This document shows positions 13,030 to 25,027 of a DNA stretch of 64,000 nt, piece by piece (positions within the stretch are counted from its first letter, which is position 1; every line of letters starts with the position of its first letter). The translations under genes and the position numbers were made by a program. The notes under the pieces were generated by a model. The model saw only the letters and a program-made list of their open reading frames with translations. It was not told the origin of the DNA and made no database searches. Location: the NCBI RefSeq assembly GCF_964340395.1, contig NC_135570.1:13556322-13620321 (forward strand), written 5' to 3'. Origin of the DNA: Glandiceps talaboti (taxonomy: Eukaryota > Hemichordata > Enteropneusta > Spengelidae).

Positions 13030-14297
13030 GGTGGTAAGGCTTCGCCTAACACATCAACAAAATGTTAGCCCTATGTGATCAATGAGGGCGCACAGTACAG
13101 GGCTTGGGATACTGGGATACTAGTATATGAATACAATTATATATGCAGTAGTTATATACAAAACAACCCAAGTTTTAGCTATTTAAGCGAAGCTTCGAGG
13201 ACTGTGAGAGAGTCTAGTGGTGGTTATGGTTGTGGATGATGATGTTGTTGTTGTGTAGCATGCTAATTAACTAGCACGAGTCTATGACGTCATTTACATT
13301 ACTAGGTGGTGATTTGGAAACAGACAAGTAGTCCTGCAATATATAATCATTGTCATGATTTGCACCAACATTTCACTGTGCTGCGCAGGTACATGTGTAG
13401 TGTGTGTTAAAAATATGAACTTTGAACCTCGGTACGATTTTTTTTAACTTTGCAATTTACAAAATTTTGGGTTAATGACCACGCTTGATTACGTACACGT
13501 TATAAAATACAGGCCTAGTTTTAATCAAAATGTACACAGTGTAATAAGATTGTAAGGGTCAGATCAGAGTCACATGACCAACAGAGTACCTTTAAACTAA
13601 TGCCAATGATGACCCCTGACCCTACGCATCGTGATTGAAAGTTTCAGTGATTGCGTTATGTAAATATATGACTTGGCACATTGACTTATATAACTACTCA
13701 TACCGTGACAAGGGTGGGGCTATTTAAGCTTAAATGTTGACGTCTATATATATATATATATATATATAACTCGGTGAGTATCAATCTGCTAAGACAGTGC
13801 TCTATACCGCAGTGGCAGAGCGCAATAGTTTTGGTAGTTCTGGAACTCTTTCTTGGTTGTAACTCGAAGTTTCACGCATCGTTGTCTGATGATCGCACTC
13901 ACAAACAAACACTAACACAAACACACATAAACAAGACCTTTTTACACGTTTTCCATTCATGTATAGGGTGACAAAGAATGGGAACAAAGATGACACCCAC
14001 GTGCACCCACGCTCTAAAATGTCCTAAGTTACAGGAACCTGGACCTTTTAACGTTGGATTTGAAGGTTCACGTCAGGTACACTTGAACTTTACATGAATT
14101 TTGAACTACTGTTAACAGGTGGGAAATGACGATGAGTTAAATTATGAAACAAACAAATACTCACTTTTCTTCTTTTCGGGCCATTGCTCGAATGGAACCC
14201 GAACGTCTTCAAAATCCACACCTGCAGCGGCAAATATCATACGGCTTACCTCTACACGGGCACGGACATTGAAGTATGTGAGGACGTATTTTGGCAT
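11051..14297 (-). CDS. Sigma-class glutathione S-transferase / HPGDS-like, gene B (5 coding exons, 210 aa)
   Basis: Exons on the minus strand: 14297-14165, 12710-12618, 12409-12294, 11656-11546, 11230-11051 (stop TAA). Intron positions and phases match gene A exactly. The protein begins MPKYVLTYFN with catalytic Tyr8. The G-site segment is VPFGALPVLEVDG followed by QSLAIARFLANEF. The C-terminal domain has LAGKTNLEKAKVDMI, NGGNGFFVGDS and LTWADLAFLV. The first exon is six bases shorter than in A, C and D, so its 3' end reads EKKK instead of ending Ser-Gly (A, C) or Ser-Asp (D). The C-terminus is three residues longer than in A and C (RPESNPNFL). Exon 4 (the KEL...GDS exon) encodes 37 residues that differ from gene C at only two, so B and C are recent duplicates or have exchanged sequence by conversion. 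A TATA box lies 88 bp upstream of the ATG. Cytosolic GSH-dependent enzyme by family; substrate unknown. Confidence 0.93.
11860..12276. repeat. (GACC/GACT), (GTAT) and (GTGT) compound array in GST B intron
   Basis: Begins with short GACC and GACT units, then alternating GTAT and GT blocks, ending in GTAC; about 20 bp from the exon donor. Confidence 0.95.
12967..13031. repeat. (TTG)n array in GST B intron 1
   Basis: Trinucleotide array with two interruptions; gene C has only a remnant (GTTGTTG) at the equivalent place. Confidence 0.9.
13770..13895. repeat. Second (TA)n-linked island of the same family (GST B intron 1)
   Basis: Follows a (TA)n tract at 13746-13769. It carries ACAGTGCTCTATAC (13794) and GCAGAGCG (13815) at the same spacing as the 21.9-kb island. 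The rest is diverged. Confidence 0.4.
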
Positions 14298-14375
14298 GAT
14301 GTTTTGAAATTCGGTTCAGTGTTACTAACTCTCTGTTCCTATCTGTTACTTGCCAACAATAAATCGTTTCCACTC

Positions 14376-14405
14376 GACCTGCCGTTTTATATACATGCGA
14401 GCCAC
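14376..14405 (-). promoter_or_regulatory. Candidate TATA promoter of GST gene B
   Basis: On the minus strand a TATATAAAA box (plus 14385-14393) lies 88 bp upstream of the start codon. It sits in a 30-bp block that is nearly the same upstream of gene C (20011-20039), with GTGGCTCG upstream of the box and GCAGGTC downstream. Conservation between the duplicates and the distance to the ATG support a core promoter. The transcription start is inferred, not observed. Confidence 0.55.
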
Positions 14406-15629
14406 TTTGATTTAACTTTGTGTTACGTGTACAATGCGAATGTCATAAACACTATATTCATATCTATTTTCATATCTAAGTACCTCAGGATACTTAAAAA
14501 TGAAGCAATTTTGGCGGGAACAACGTTAGTGTCTCACATTACCAAATCAATATAATTAATTTATAAAATAACTAAAAAGGCAATAAATAGTAATATCGTT
14601 TGTATGTAAATGGCACCAATGACACTGCAGTAAGACAAGAGTTTGAACAATGGCTGATCATGACGTAATCTTCAGAGGGTTTGATTGGGAAGATTAGATA
14701 TTGATTCTTCTCCTAGGCTTCATTCCTACCACCCTTTCAAATCAATGCTTGAACCAGAGAGATGTTTAAGTTGTGTTAAAATGTGTAAATTTAGAACAGC
14801 ACTGTCAAGATTTCGCAGCTCTTCGCATCCTTTGCAAATTGAGGGGGGACGACATGAAAACATTCCTGCTGACCAACCAAAGATTTTGTAAATACTGTAT
14901 TGCACATGATTTGTATGTATTGAGGACGAGTATCATTTCTTAGCAATTTTTTCCATTCTAAAAGGACCTTCGTAATGAAATGTTTGGGAGCCTTCAGTAT
15001 TTACAGGGGGCGGAGAAAATCATACATGGTCTGTTATGAAATGCATGACCCTCTCCCATTCTCCATTCGTAAAAAGTGACCCTCCCCTTTGTTCCATTTT
15101 GTAAAACGTGACCCTCCCCATGATATTTGCATATCCCATTATATGAACCCCAGAACCCTATGAAGCGTGAATACCATTGTGGAATACTCAGGGGTATTTG
15201 CACTCGTGCTTGCAGTATTTTCTGTTGCACTTGCTTGGTCGCTATGCTCGTGAAAGTACTGCTGCTGAGTACACTGCATGTCGTGCAAATACCCCCCCGA
15301 GGACGCCACTCTGACACTCACGTGTCATGGGGTTCTGTCATAATATGGAATTCTTAGGCAATACAATCACACAGTCTTTACATACCATTAACAATATCAC
15401 TTTATTGTTTCAAATAAGAAAATTTAAACAAATTTCACAACATAAAAAGTAATGTGACAAATGTCCACACGGCTGCTGACCTTTCACCTTTGACTTTGAG
15501 CATCATTTAGGCTTTGTGAATTGCATGCATTGATGACGTACTGTATTAGTCATAAATAATACATATGCATATCATAAACTTTCAAATCATTCAATCGTTG
15601 CCGCAGTTGTCTTCAATCTATGTCCAAGT
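14406..15629. other. Intergenic between GST B promoter and gene C
   Basis: No gene seen. Three GTGACCCTCCC-like units lie at 15050-15120. The 3' UTR of gene C probably occupies about 15400-15629. Confidence 0.5.
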
Positions 15630-16847
15630 TTAGAACTGTGTTTGGGGTCTTGTGTCGAGATATGTCTTTAGTTTAGGAAGTGCCACCAGACGTTCTCTCA
15701 GTGCTACCAACTTTTTATGTGGAGCAAGTACATCTTCTTCTTTCAGTTGGTCGAGATAGTAGTCACATTGAACAAGGAAAGCAAGGTCAGCCCAGGTCAG
15801 CTGAAATTCAAGGAAGAGAACAGATGAACCATCATTCATTTTACACTGATTAGCGAACAGTCGTGACAATATTTGGCATATTGTCTCCACTAGGCCATTC
15901 CAGACTGCAAACAGGAAATTGGGAATACAGCAGCTTCACTCAAATTGAGGGTATCATCCCCCCATTGTACCGTTTCTTAAATGCTTTGTCCCTTGGTATT
16001 CTGCAGAAGTGTAAATCAGGGACATTTTTCATATTGTTCAGACATCGGGGAAAGCAGCAGTGCTCTATGATTAACTGAGTAACCTATGTCATGCATACCC
16101 TAAGGTACATACAGACAGGAAGTAGAGCGCCACCATGGCAAACTTTGGAAAGGCCAATTAGGATTGAAATTTGACTAAAAATAGTTGTCAAGCAGATTTA
16201 TCAAACGGGTTTGTCCTGAACAAAAGAATGAAGCCCATCTAGTCCTTTTTGGCGCTACTGAATAAGATAACACTAATGCGAGAACCTGAGGCAAACATTT
16301 TGAGCTCGTCACGAGGCAAACATTTTGAGCTCGTCGCATATCCCGTATATTACCTTGATTACTGTTTTACTCACCGAGTCTCCAACAAAGAATCCATTGC
16401 CACCGTTGTTGGCTTCTAGAAGTTTGACCAAAGCAGCCAAAGTGTTTGGTACTGATTTCGTCACGTACGCCTCCCTGAGTTCTTTCTGGAAAATAAATAA
16501 TTGGAGTAAAGTATTTCTACGAACGCACATTTACAACGTGGAACATCTTGATGTTCTGATGACGCACTAGTGTTATTCATAACGTATAACCAAGACACGT
16601 GTTTTCAATGCCATGGTAAAATGAAGAGAGTCAAAATAAATAAACTCACTCACTGATAGTTTATATAGTTTTGTTTGTATTGGGTCTGCATGACTCGGCT
16701 TAGTAATGAGATGAGACAATGTACTATCTATAATATTTGACAATATCTGGAGAGTTGTCAATTTTATTTTGTTCAATTGTGTATCTGGCTTGTTGTCTCT
16801 TTCTGTCTGTCTGTCTATATATCTGTCTGTCTGTCTGTCTGTCTGTA

Positions 16848-16931
<84 letters not shown>

Positions 16932-19918
16932 CATCCGTCCGTCCGTCCGTCCGTCTGTCTACCTGGCCGTCTGTCTCTGCTCAGGTGTATGTGTGTATAT
17001 ACTTGCGATGTTATGCATATCTTAGCATATGTGTGTAATGTGTGTACGTGTGTGTGCGTGCACGTGCACGTGGGTGTATGCATGGGCGTATGTGAGCTTA
17101 CCTTTTTATCCTCGTCTTTTTCAAACCACAATTTTGCCATTTGATTGAAAAGGTCGAGGAATGCATCTGCTATCATATCTACCTTTGCTTTCTCCAAATC
17201 ATTCTTCCCAGCAAGTCCTGTGACAAATAGGAACAGAATATATCTACATACTGAAAATAATTCTCTTTGGAATAAGTTAAAAGTATATTTTATAGATCTG
17301 GACAAAACAACAATCAATATATGCATGTACACACGTTCAATGTCGACTACTTCATTTGGTTTCGAATTTTTTTGCTGACACTTGTAGGCTGTTTAAGATC
17401 CGGACAATAAATCTTGCGATCCATGTGTGCGCCATGCACGTGGATCGCATTATCAGCTGTTCAGGTCTTTCGTACACTATAATTACTCAAGGATATTTTC
17501 AAAGACCATGCTAATGTTGTTCACTTAGCATTATGTAAGACTGACTTCATCAAATCGGCTTACTCATCCGAGTATGCATACAAACACGCTTTTGAATACA
17601 GTACTCTGGTTGCCGAACATCGAACACCGCTTTATATATACAGGAGTATGTATGATACCCATTATTTGCAAACCTTCCAATAGCTGTATGTGTATTCTGC
17701 GGCAATCCAGGGAGGTAGTAACCTTTGACATGTGACCACATGCCGATATTGGCTACACCACATCAGAAATACAAGCTCCCCGCATCCCGTCCCCATAAGA
17801 GAAAAGATATTGGACTTTAATCATACCGAATTCATTAGCCAGAAAACGGGCAATTGCATAAGACTGTGCGATTGTAGTTCCATCCACTTCCAAGATAGGT
17901 AAGGCAGCAAATGGGAACTCTGAAAATAGTTAAAATGAAGACGATATTAAAGTATTAAATCAATGAATGACAGGTGATAATATTTGTTGTTCTGTTGACT
18001 GGACTAATAAATGAACTTGAAACTTGACTTTTTTAGTTATAATCTTTATTACTAGAATGTGAGCTTTGACCGTGAAACAAATTTTGCAAGAAAAGACCTT
18101 TCATTTATTATTGAATTGATAGAGTAGTTGATATATCAAGTACAAAGCTTGTATCAACTAGCTTGCATTTCTCACGTCAGAAAAAGTGTTGTTGTAGTTG
18201 TTTCTTTCGCAAGACTCGATCAAAAATGCCATTTTTGGTACTTATCAAAAATTACGTCATCGTTTATATGTTATATCCTAATGCCAGGTTTGAGTTCAGT
18301 CATTTGCAAATGATGGTTAAGTATCATCAGTAAGTAGAATACTGCGAGTACCTTTTAAATACGCAGCATAATTCTCGCCCCTAAACTCAGCCTGTACCCC
18401 TTTAATTAATTATCACGTGTCTATGACGTCAGTCACACTACTGGCTGATATATTGTACTAAATCAGATGGCCTACAGCGCAATGATTTGCACATAAATGT
18501 CATAAAAACACACACTTGCATGCAGTGGATGGTTGCTGTTCGATGGTGCATTAATTAATATTTGTTACGATAATTCCTGACTACGAGTCTCATGTCAATG
18601 GTACATGAAGATATGAACTTTGAACCCCTGTCAGAAGCAAGATTTTGTGTAAACCTTGATTCTTGGCAAGCTAAATTTTACAAAATTGTGGGATGCATTA
18701 GTCCTGCTTGCAGACGGTGCACTGGTCTAGCTAGATCATACTGACGTGACCCCTCGGTGCACGTCCAACTCGGCCCATTTCCAACTCGGCCCACCAACTC
18801 GGCCCACCGTCTGCCAACTCGGCCCACCAACTCGACCCACTCTCTGTCAACTCGGCCCACCAACTCGGCCCACTCTCTGCCAACTTGACTATAGATATTT
18901 AGTCCGCTATTCGTCAATTCGTAAATAGTCAAGATGTACAACTCGACGTGATTGTAACTTCAAAACCGAAACACTTTGAAATAAATGATTGCGTTTATTA
19001 CTAACGTATCGCCCACTTCGACACGACATGCACTCTAAAATGGGTTGATCTTTTTTTATTAATCGTTGAAAATGACAGAAACATTTTCGTCATGACGTGC
19101 GTGGGCCGAGTTGGCATGTAAATGGGCCGAGTTGGCATGTAAATGGGCCGAGTTGGCATGTGAATGGGCCGAGTTGGCGATGGGACGAGTTGGCAATGGG
19201 CCGAGTTGGTCCTACCCCGACCCCTCAACACAAAGGGACGACTTGACTTACTCCGTATATGCTAGCAGTGTTTGAGGCGCTCGTGAAGTTTTTAATTGGG
19301 TCACAGAGAACTACTAAAATATGGAGTGTGTGAGAGTTTGTAGGTTTACCTATTAGCCAATGTCAATAATATGACACCCTTGACCCTACGTATCGTGATT
19401 AAGCATTTAAATTTGATTTCGTTATGTATAAGTTTAGGGGAAAAACATGATGGCTTGTCATTTTGGCATCTAGTCATACTAAAGGGAGTGGAGCCATACA
19501 TTCATGTATACAAGTGAATGGTGACACAAAGGAGAGAGAGTGTGTGTACGTGTACATGTGTATTGCACAATTCGTGACCTCCATCAAGTGGTAACACCAA
19601 TCCAGGCTCACAAATGTCCTTACAAGAACCTATATTTGTTAGTTCTTATTGCCGGAGAATTTGAAGGCACACTTTCAGGTTAGGTACACCTGAAATGGTC
19701 TGTGAACAACCACTAACAGGTTGTTAATGATACATACAGAGTTCATTAAATCATTGGGTAAAAAAAAATCATTACTCACTGCCAGAGTTCTTCATGTCGC
19801 CCCATTTCTCACGGGAAACACGAACGTCTTCGAAATCCACACCTGCAGCGGCAAATATCAAGCGGCTTACCTCTGCACGGGCACGGACATTGAAATATGT
19901 GAGGACGTATTTTGGCAT
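15630..19918 (-). CDS. Sigma-class glutathione S-transferase / HPGDS-like, gene C (5 coding exons, 209 aa)
   Basis: Exons on the minus strand: 19918-19780, 17919-17827, 17217-17102, 16485-16375, 15800-15630 (stop TAA). Phases 1,1,0,0 as in its neighbours. N-terminus MPKYVLTYFNVRARAEV with Tyr8; G-site FPFAALPILEVDG followed by QSYAIARFLANEF; C-terminal domain LAGKNDLEKAKVDMI, NGGNGFFVGDS, LTWADLAFLVQ, ending RPQTQF. Introns 1 and 4 can be aligned by eye with those of gene B. The intron between KEL...GDS and LTWAD contains a short tandem duplication of the block GAGGCAAACATTTTGAGCTC at 16289-16335 that gene B lacks. A minus-strand AATAAA lies about 225 bp past the stop (15401-15406). Intron 1 holds the two inverted minisatellites at 18.8 and 19.1 kb. 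Function as for the family; substrate not determinable. Confidence 0.93.
16803..16975. repeat. (CTGT)n array in GST C intron
   Basis: Occupies the place of the GTAT array of gene B; the left flanks of the two arrays still match (TTGTTCAATT-TGTATCTG). Confidence 0.95.
18763..18890. repeat. 12-mer minisatellite, forward array (GST C intron 1)
   Basis: Seven or so copies of CAACTCGGCCCA, some joined directly and some spaced by CTCTCTGC-like linkers. An inverted array of the same unit lies 210 bp downstream. Confidence 0.75.
19102..19210. repeat. 12-mer minisatellite, inverted array (GST C intron 1)
   Basis: About six copies of the complement TGGGCCGAGTTGG, spaced by CATGTAAA. With the forward array it could form a long cruciform or RNA stem. 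Confidence 0.75.
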
Positions 19919-20010
19919 GATGTATCGGTTGAAATTTAGTTCGATTTTTAAGAAATAACGCGAGTCCTAACTGTCTCCAACGGTTGTGTCAACAGTGAAA
20001 CACCCTTTCC

Positions 20011-20039
20011 GACCTGCTTGTCATATACAAACGAGCCAC
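20011..20039 (-). promoter_or_regulatory. Candidate TATA promoter of GST gene C
   Basis: Minus-strand block homologous to the gene B promoter, with a TATATGA variant at 20021-20027, about 103 bp upstream of the ATG. The box has drifted from TATATAAAA, so strength may differ between the two genes. Confidence 0.45.
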
Positions 20040-21813
20040 CTGGATTTAACCTTGTGTTTAGCGTACAATAGCGAACATCATAAACATTATTGATATCTGG
20101 GTAAAACGCCATGCCGTATGCCACATACGCACCACTATAAAGTCTTGATTTTTGTCGCGAGAAAGCCACTTTATTTTGAAAAGGAAACATGGAATTCTGA
20201 ATTACGTCATTCTCGCAGACTAGAGCTGACCTGTTATTTCTCCAAATTCCACGACACTGCGAAATCAATCAATCAATTAGTCAATGGGTTGACTGTCTTA
20301 CTTGCCTCTTTCTGTATGATTTGATGGCGAATTATCGTTTTGAAATGTTTTCTTGTAACTATATAATTAATTTCTATTTGTTATTCGATTTATTTCTGTT
20401 ATATTTAAAAAAAAAATTATATAACTTATAAGGTTCCCGAGCCAAACAAAGGTCCTCGTCATTTCCAGACGATGGGAACACAACAGTATATTGACCATAT
20501 GCAAAGATACAGACATTCGTACCACGCTGTCAGCCAGCACTCACCTCTCAGTGATAGGGTTGACCTCGACTAGCGATGACTTAGTAATAAGATGTATGTG
20601 TATTTTACGCTAGGACTGTATTGATTCGTGTTGCGTAATTGCTTAGGGTGAGGTTTTTTTTTTTTTTGTTTCTCATCTCCAATGGAATAGTCAGGCGGGT
20701 CGGGCGGGCGAAATAAAAAAAAAAGGGGGGCAAGAAAAAAAAATGTATTTTTTCAGTTCTATTCTCTGTCCTTTCTGTCCTGTTAGTCTCTATACAACTT
20801 CATTTCTCTTCTCTTTATTGATTTCCTTGTTACAAGTCTCTTTCCTTCATTTTAGCAAGGTTGACAAGTCTGTAGAACAACTTTGTAAGAAGATGATTAA
20901 ATACTTATCATCCTGATGGGTGTATATCTGTAGCCATGAACTATTGTGTGATTTTATCAGGAGTACTAATACATTCGTCCTATTAATCAAAGTGGCATTG
21001 CCATCGCTAACAATGTTTTCAAGTTATCCAATTTGAACTTTAGTGTGTAACTTTTTGAAACACGTACGTGATTGTCACTGATCAGTGTGCTAGATGAATT
21101 TTCATTTATATAAAACATTACTTCTATGAAACATTTTTCTTCAGTGTGAACTTGTCAAAATAATCCACCAGATAACATGTCAAGCATTTCTAGAACTCAG
21201 AACCCCTTTGGGATTTACTGTTTAAAAGTAATTAAAAGTAATAATGTAAACATTGGAATGTCTTCAAAGGTCATGCATGTCATGGGTCATGAAACGGCTA
21301 TGACTTTTACCAATTTTAAGCATAATTTTGAAAATGATGGAAATATTCTGAGCTATTATTGCATTGCAGCAAAATGTACCGCGTGACAGTATTAATTTTG
21401 AGCCCTGTCCCTCATCAAACCTCAATGGCTTCTGCCATGATGAAAGACACATGCTGCTCTGACGTAACAAAGGGGTTGGGTGGGTGGGTGGGTGAGAGGG
21501 GGGGGGGGTTAGACGGCGGTGTTCTGCCAAGGTTTCCAACAAGTGGGGACACAGGCCCCTTGGTTCCAAAAAGTGGTGTCATTTGACAGGGAGTGGGGTC
21601 AATTATTATTGTTTATGAAATATTCATATAAATTATCTCAGACCACTATAGAGATACTGTGGTCTGAGATATTCCATTACGTATAGACCATTACCTAACA
21701 ACATAAAAAAATTCCATTCATAATAACAGTTCCCAGTAAGCTATTTTTTGAAAATAGTGTACTACACATTACACCTTAGAAAAAGAAGGCAATTAAGATT
21801 ATGTAACTTTAAG

Positions 21814-21908
<95 letters not shown>

Positions 21909-22024
21909 AAGTCAGTGGTAAGATTTGTCCGTAGTACAGTGCTCGATACGTCTGCACGCAGAGCGGAGTATATGTTGAGGGTAGAGCCTGTTTCGTGAGT
22001 AAATCACTCGTCAGGAGATGTTGA

Positions 22025-22114
<90 letters not shown>

Positions 22115-24120
22115 TGATATATTGTTTAGAAAGATTGGACAGCCAGGTAGTCACAATTTTTAATCTGAATATCAATGAATAGCAGTGCTAAAATTTATAA
22201 TTCCCTTTTTTCAGACAAGGACAATGACCAACTTCAAAATAAGTCACAGTGAACATATGATTGAATAAAAACTTTGAGAAATCCTAAACTTGTAACCACT
22301 TGTTTCATTTTTAAAATTGTTAGTACACTGCTGTGTTTATCATTCCCTCTTCAAATTCATGACATTTTGAAGAAAAAAAATCCCTGACTTTAAAAAGTAC
22401 CAAATGTGAACGAAAAACTTACAAATAATAGTCAAACAAACTTTAAAATAATTTATTTTTTATTAATTAACCGTTACTGGCTGTGTATCATGATTTGGTC
22501 CTGCTATATCAAATGACAGCATAGTTACCTACCGTAAACTTGCAATGATACGGAAAGCTGACATTAGGTGTCCTTGAAACTCAGAACTTGAATCTTTAAC
22601 TAAAACTATCAACAAAGTCAAAGTTGGGATGCTCTGTAAATATTACATTAATTTTTTTCTGATTTGCACAACAAGTTCGTTCTTCATGTCTGACCGGGCG
22701 CACATGCATCGGCCGTCTATAGTGGCCATGCCAGTGATTACGCATTGATTCAGTGCCCAACACATGTGTCACTAGCACTGTCAACATCATGCAACACGAT
22801 CCCCTAACACAGCTTTTTCGGAATCAAAATACACATGTACTCATTTAATTTAACCCATCAACAAATGAAAATCACAACCTGTCCCATAAATTTGGTTCAC
22901 GAAGGCTTCTGAGCTGTGGCATGGCAGATAGATGTTCCGGTAGCAAGTTCAGTGTTTCGCACACGTCAGTGATTAGGTCAGAGGTCACGACAGTGACAGT
23001 AGACAAAACATGTGACGAGAGACGTCCATTTCGACGTCTCATCTAATCCCTCTAATGTTTTAATTTGTAGATTAAGTTTATCAAAGTTGATCTTTTTGTG
23101 GCATTTTTTATGTTAACAATAGAACTGCGCGTTGTCACTGTATCTTATATGATGTCAACAAAACTTTCCCTTACGCAGTCAGTATACTTCTTGTGGGATT
23201 CACGTCGAGTCAGAGCCTGGCCTGGTCCGGCCGTGGACTTAGATAATTTTGATGTCTGCCGTAAAATGAATGCGCCAAAGCGACGCAAGGTGGGAAAATT
23301 ATTGCTTCATTTGTAATTTTAGGGGGCCAATGTCGCAAGGTCGTGGCCTCGGCAGAACTGGCCTAAGACGCCATGGGGAACCTTACAATTTTGCTGTGCT
23401 CAGGGGTCGGTCGGAAATAAAAAAACTTTTTTTTTTCTGATGTCGGAGCTGCAAATTAGGGTCGGTCGGGAGATGAGAAACAGAAAAATAAAAAGGGCCG
23501 CCCTTATGTAAGGTTTTGTTTATAGTACCTGGTTTAGAATTATTACGTCACAAAACATGTCACACTGGCTCAGTGAGAAAAGCCCTATCCTGTTATATAA
23601 TTCCATTTTGCCGATTACTGAGAGGTAGAGGGGCGGATCAAAGCAGATTTTCAATTCCAAGGTCAAGAGAAAATGTGGCCTCACAAACATTGTCGAGTGT
23701 CATTTTAAAAATGGACTCTTATTCGAGTCCTCACCCCCCCCCCCGAAACTCATGCACATTGTATCCATGGTAATGCGGATATACTATAACACATGGCACA
23801 CTAGCACACACACAGACTCACAGTACATGCACATGCACACTCTCAATATTCAGCAGTGCGGACAGATTGTTTGTGTCAAGTCCCAAATGAATTTTAATGC
23901 CGAAAATACAAAGAATACATTGTGAATAGAAATATATATTTCAGAGCCGTGCTGCAAGTTAAAAGTTTTCCTGACTCTTCGCAGGGATTTATGATGTGTT
24001 TACTTCAAAGTTGAGGTGTAAAATAATGTAATTCGGTCTATTAAAGGTTCACTACTATATTTTACAACAGGCCATCACGATTTCATTCATTGGCTATGGA
24101 CACCGCTTTCACATTTTTTT
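20040..24120. other. Intergenic between GST C and D
   Basis: No gene seen. Contains a GGGT-type quadruplex motif at 21478-21492 followed by a long G-run, a CTCAGACCACTATAGAGATA hairpin near 21640, two (TA)n tracts (21815-21906, 22031-22111) around a conserved island, and GGTCGGTCGGG-type short repeats near 23404 and 23462. Confidence 0.55.
21907..22030. repeat. Conserved island between two (TA)n tracts
   Basis: About 124 bp of non-repetitive sequence flanked on both sides by long (TA)n. It shares ACAGTGCTC-(GAT/TAT)AC and GCAGAGCG, 21-22 bp apart, with a second (TA)n-flanked segment at 13770-13895, so both belong to one dispersed family. The minus strand has CTGACGA, a 4-bp hairpin, then GAAAC (21990-22014), like two thirds of a hammerhead core. 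Confidence 0.45.
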
Positions 24121-24355
24121 TCAGTTGGGGTGTGCCTCAATCCATTTTTTTATTCTAGGGAGCGCCGACAGACGATCACGCAGAGCAGCCAGTTTTTTGT
24201 TTGGAGCTAAAAAATCTACTTCTGGTATTTTTGCGATATGGATGTTGGTGTGGGCAAGGAAAGCTAAGTCAGCCCAAGTCAGCTGAAATTGAAAAAAATA
24301 GGAAAATTAAAATTTCAGTGTGCACCATAGAAACTCTCTATTTGTAAATAAAGTG

Positions 24356-24415
<60 letters not shown>

Positions 24416-24416
24416 A

Positions 24417-24467
<51 letters not shown>

Positions 24468-24469
24468 GC

Positions 24470-24535
<66 letters not shown>

Positions 24536-24936
24536 ATCTGTATGATTCTCTCCGACTCTACATGCCTGCCTCTTTCTGTATAATTTGATTGCGACTTATC
24601 GTTTTGAAATGTTTTCTTGTAACATGTCTCATTTCTATAGAGTAGCAAAAAATATTTGTAAACACTAAAGAGTTGGATTGTCACACTTACCGAATCTCCT
24701 ACAAAGAAACCATTACCGCCGTTGTTGGCAACAAGTAGTTTTTCTAATGCTGCAAATTTTTCTGGTACTGTTTTGGTCACGTGTACCTTCTTGTACTCCT
24801 CCTGTAAAGTAACATACAAAATGTAGTTTCAGTGACGTACGCATTTAATGCATACAATAATTGACAAATAAAGACATTACCTATATCTGACAGTTTACTC
24901 CAGTACAAACATTTTACATAATTAAATTGAGTTATA

Positions 24937-25027
<91 letters not shown>

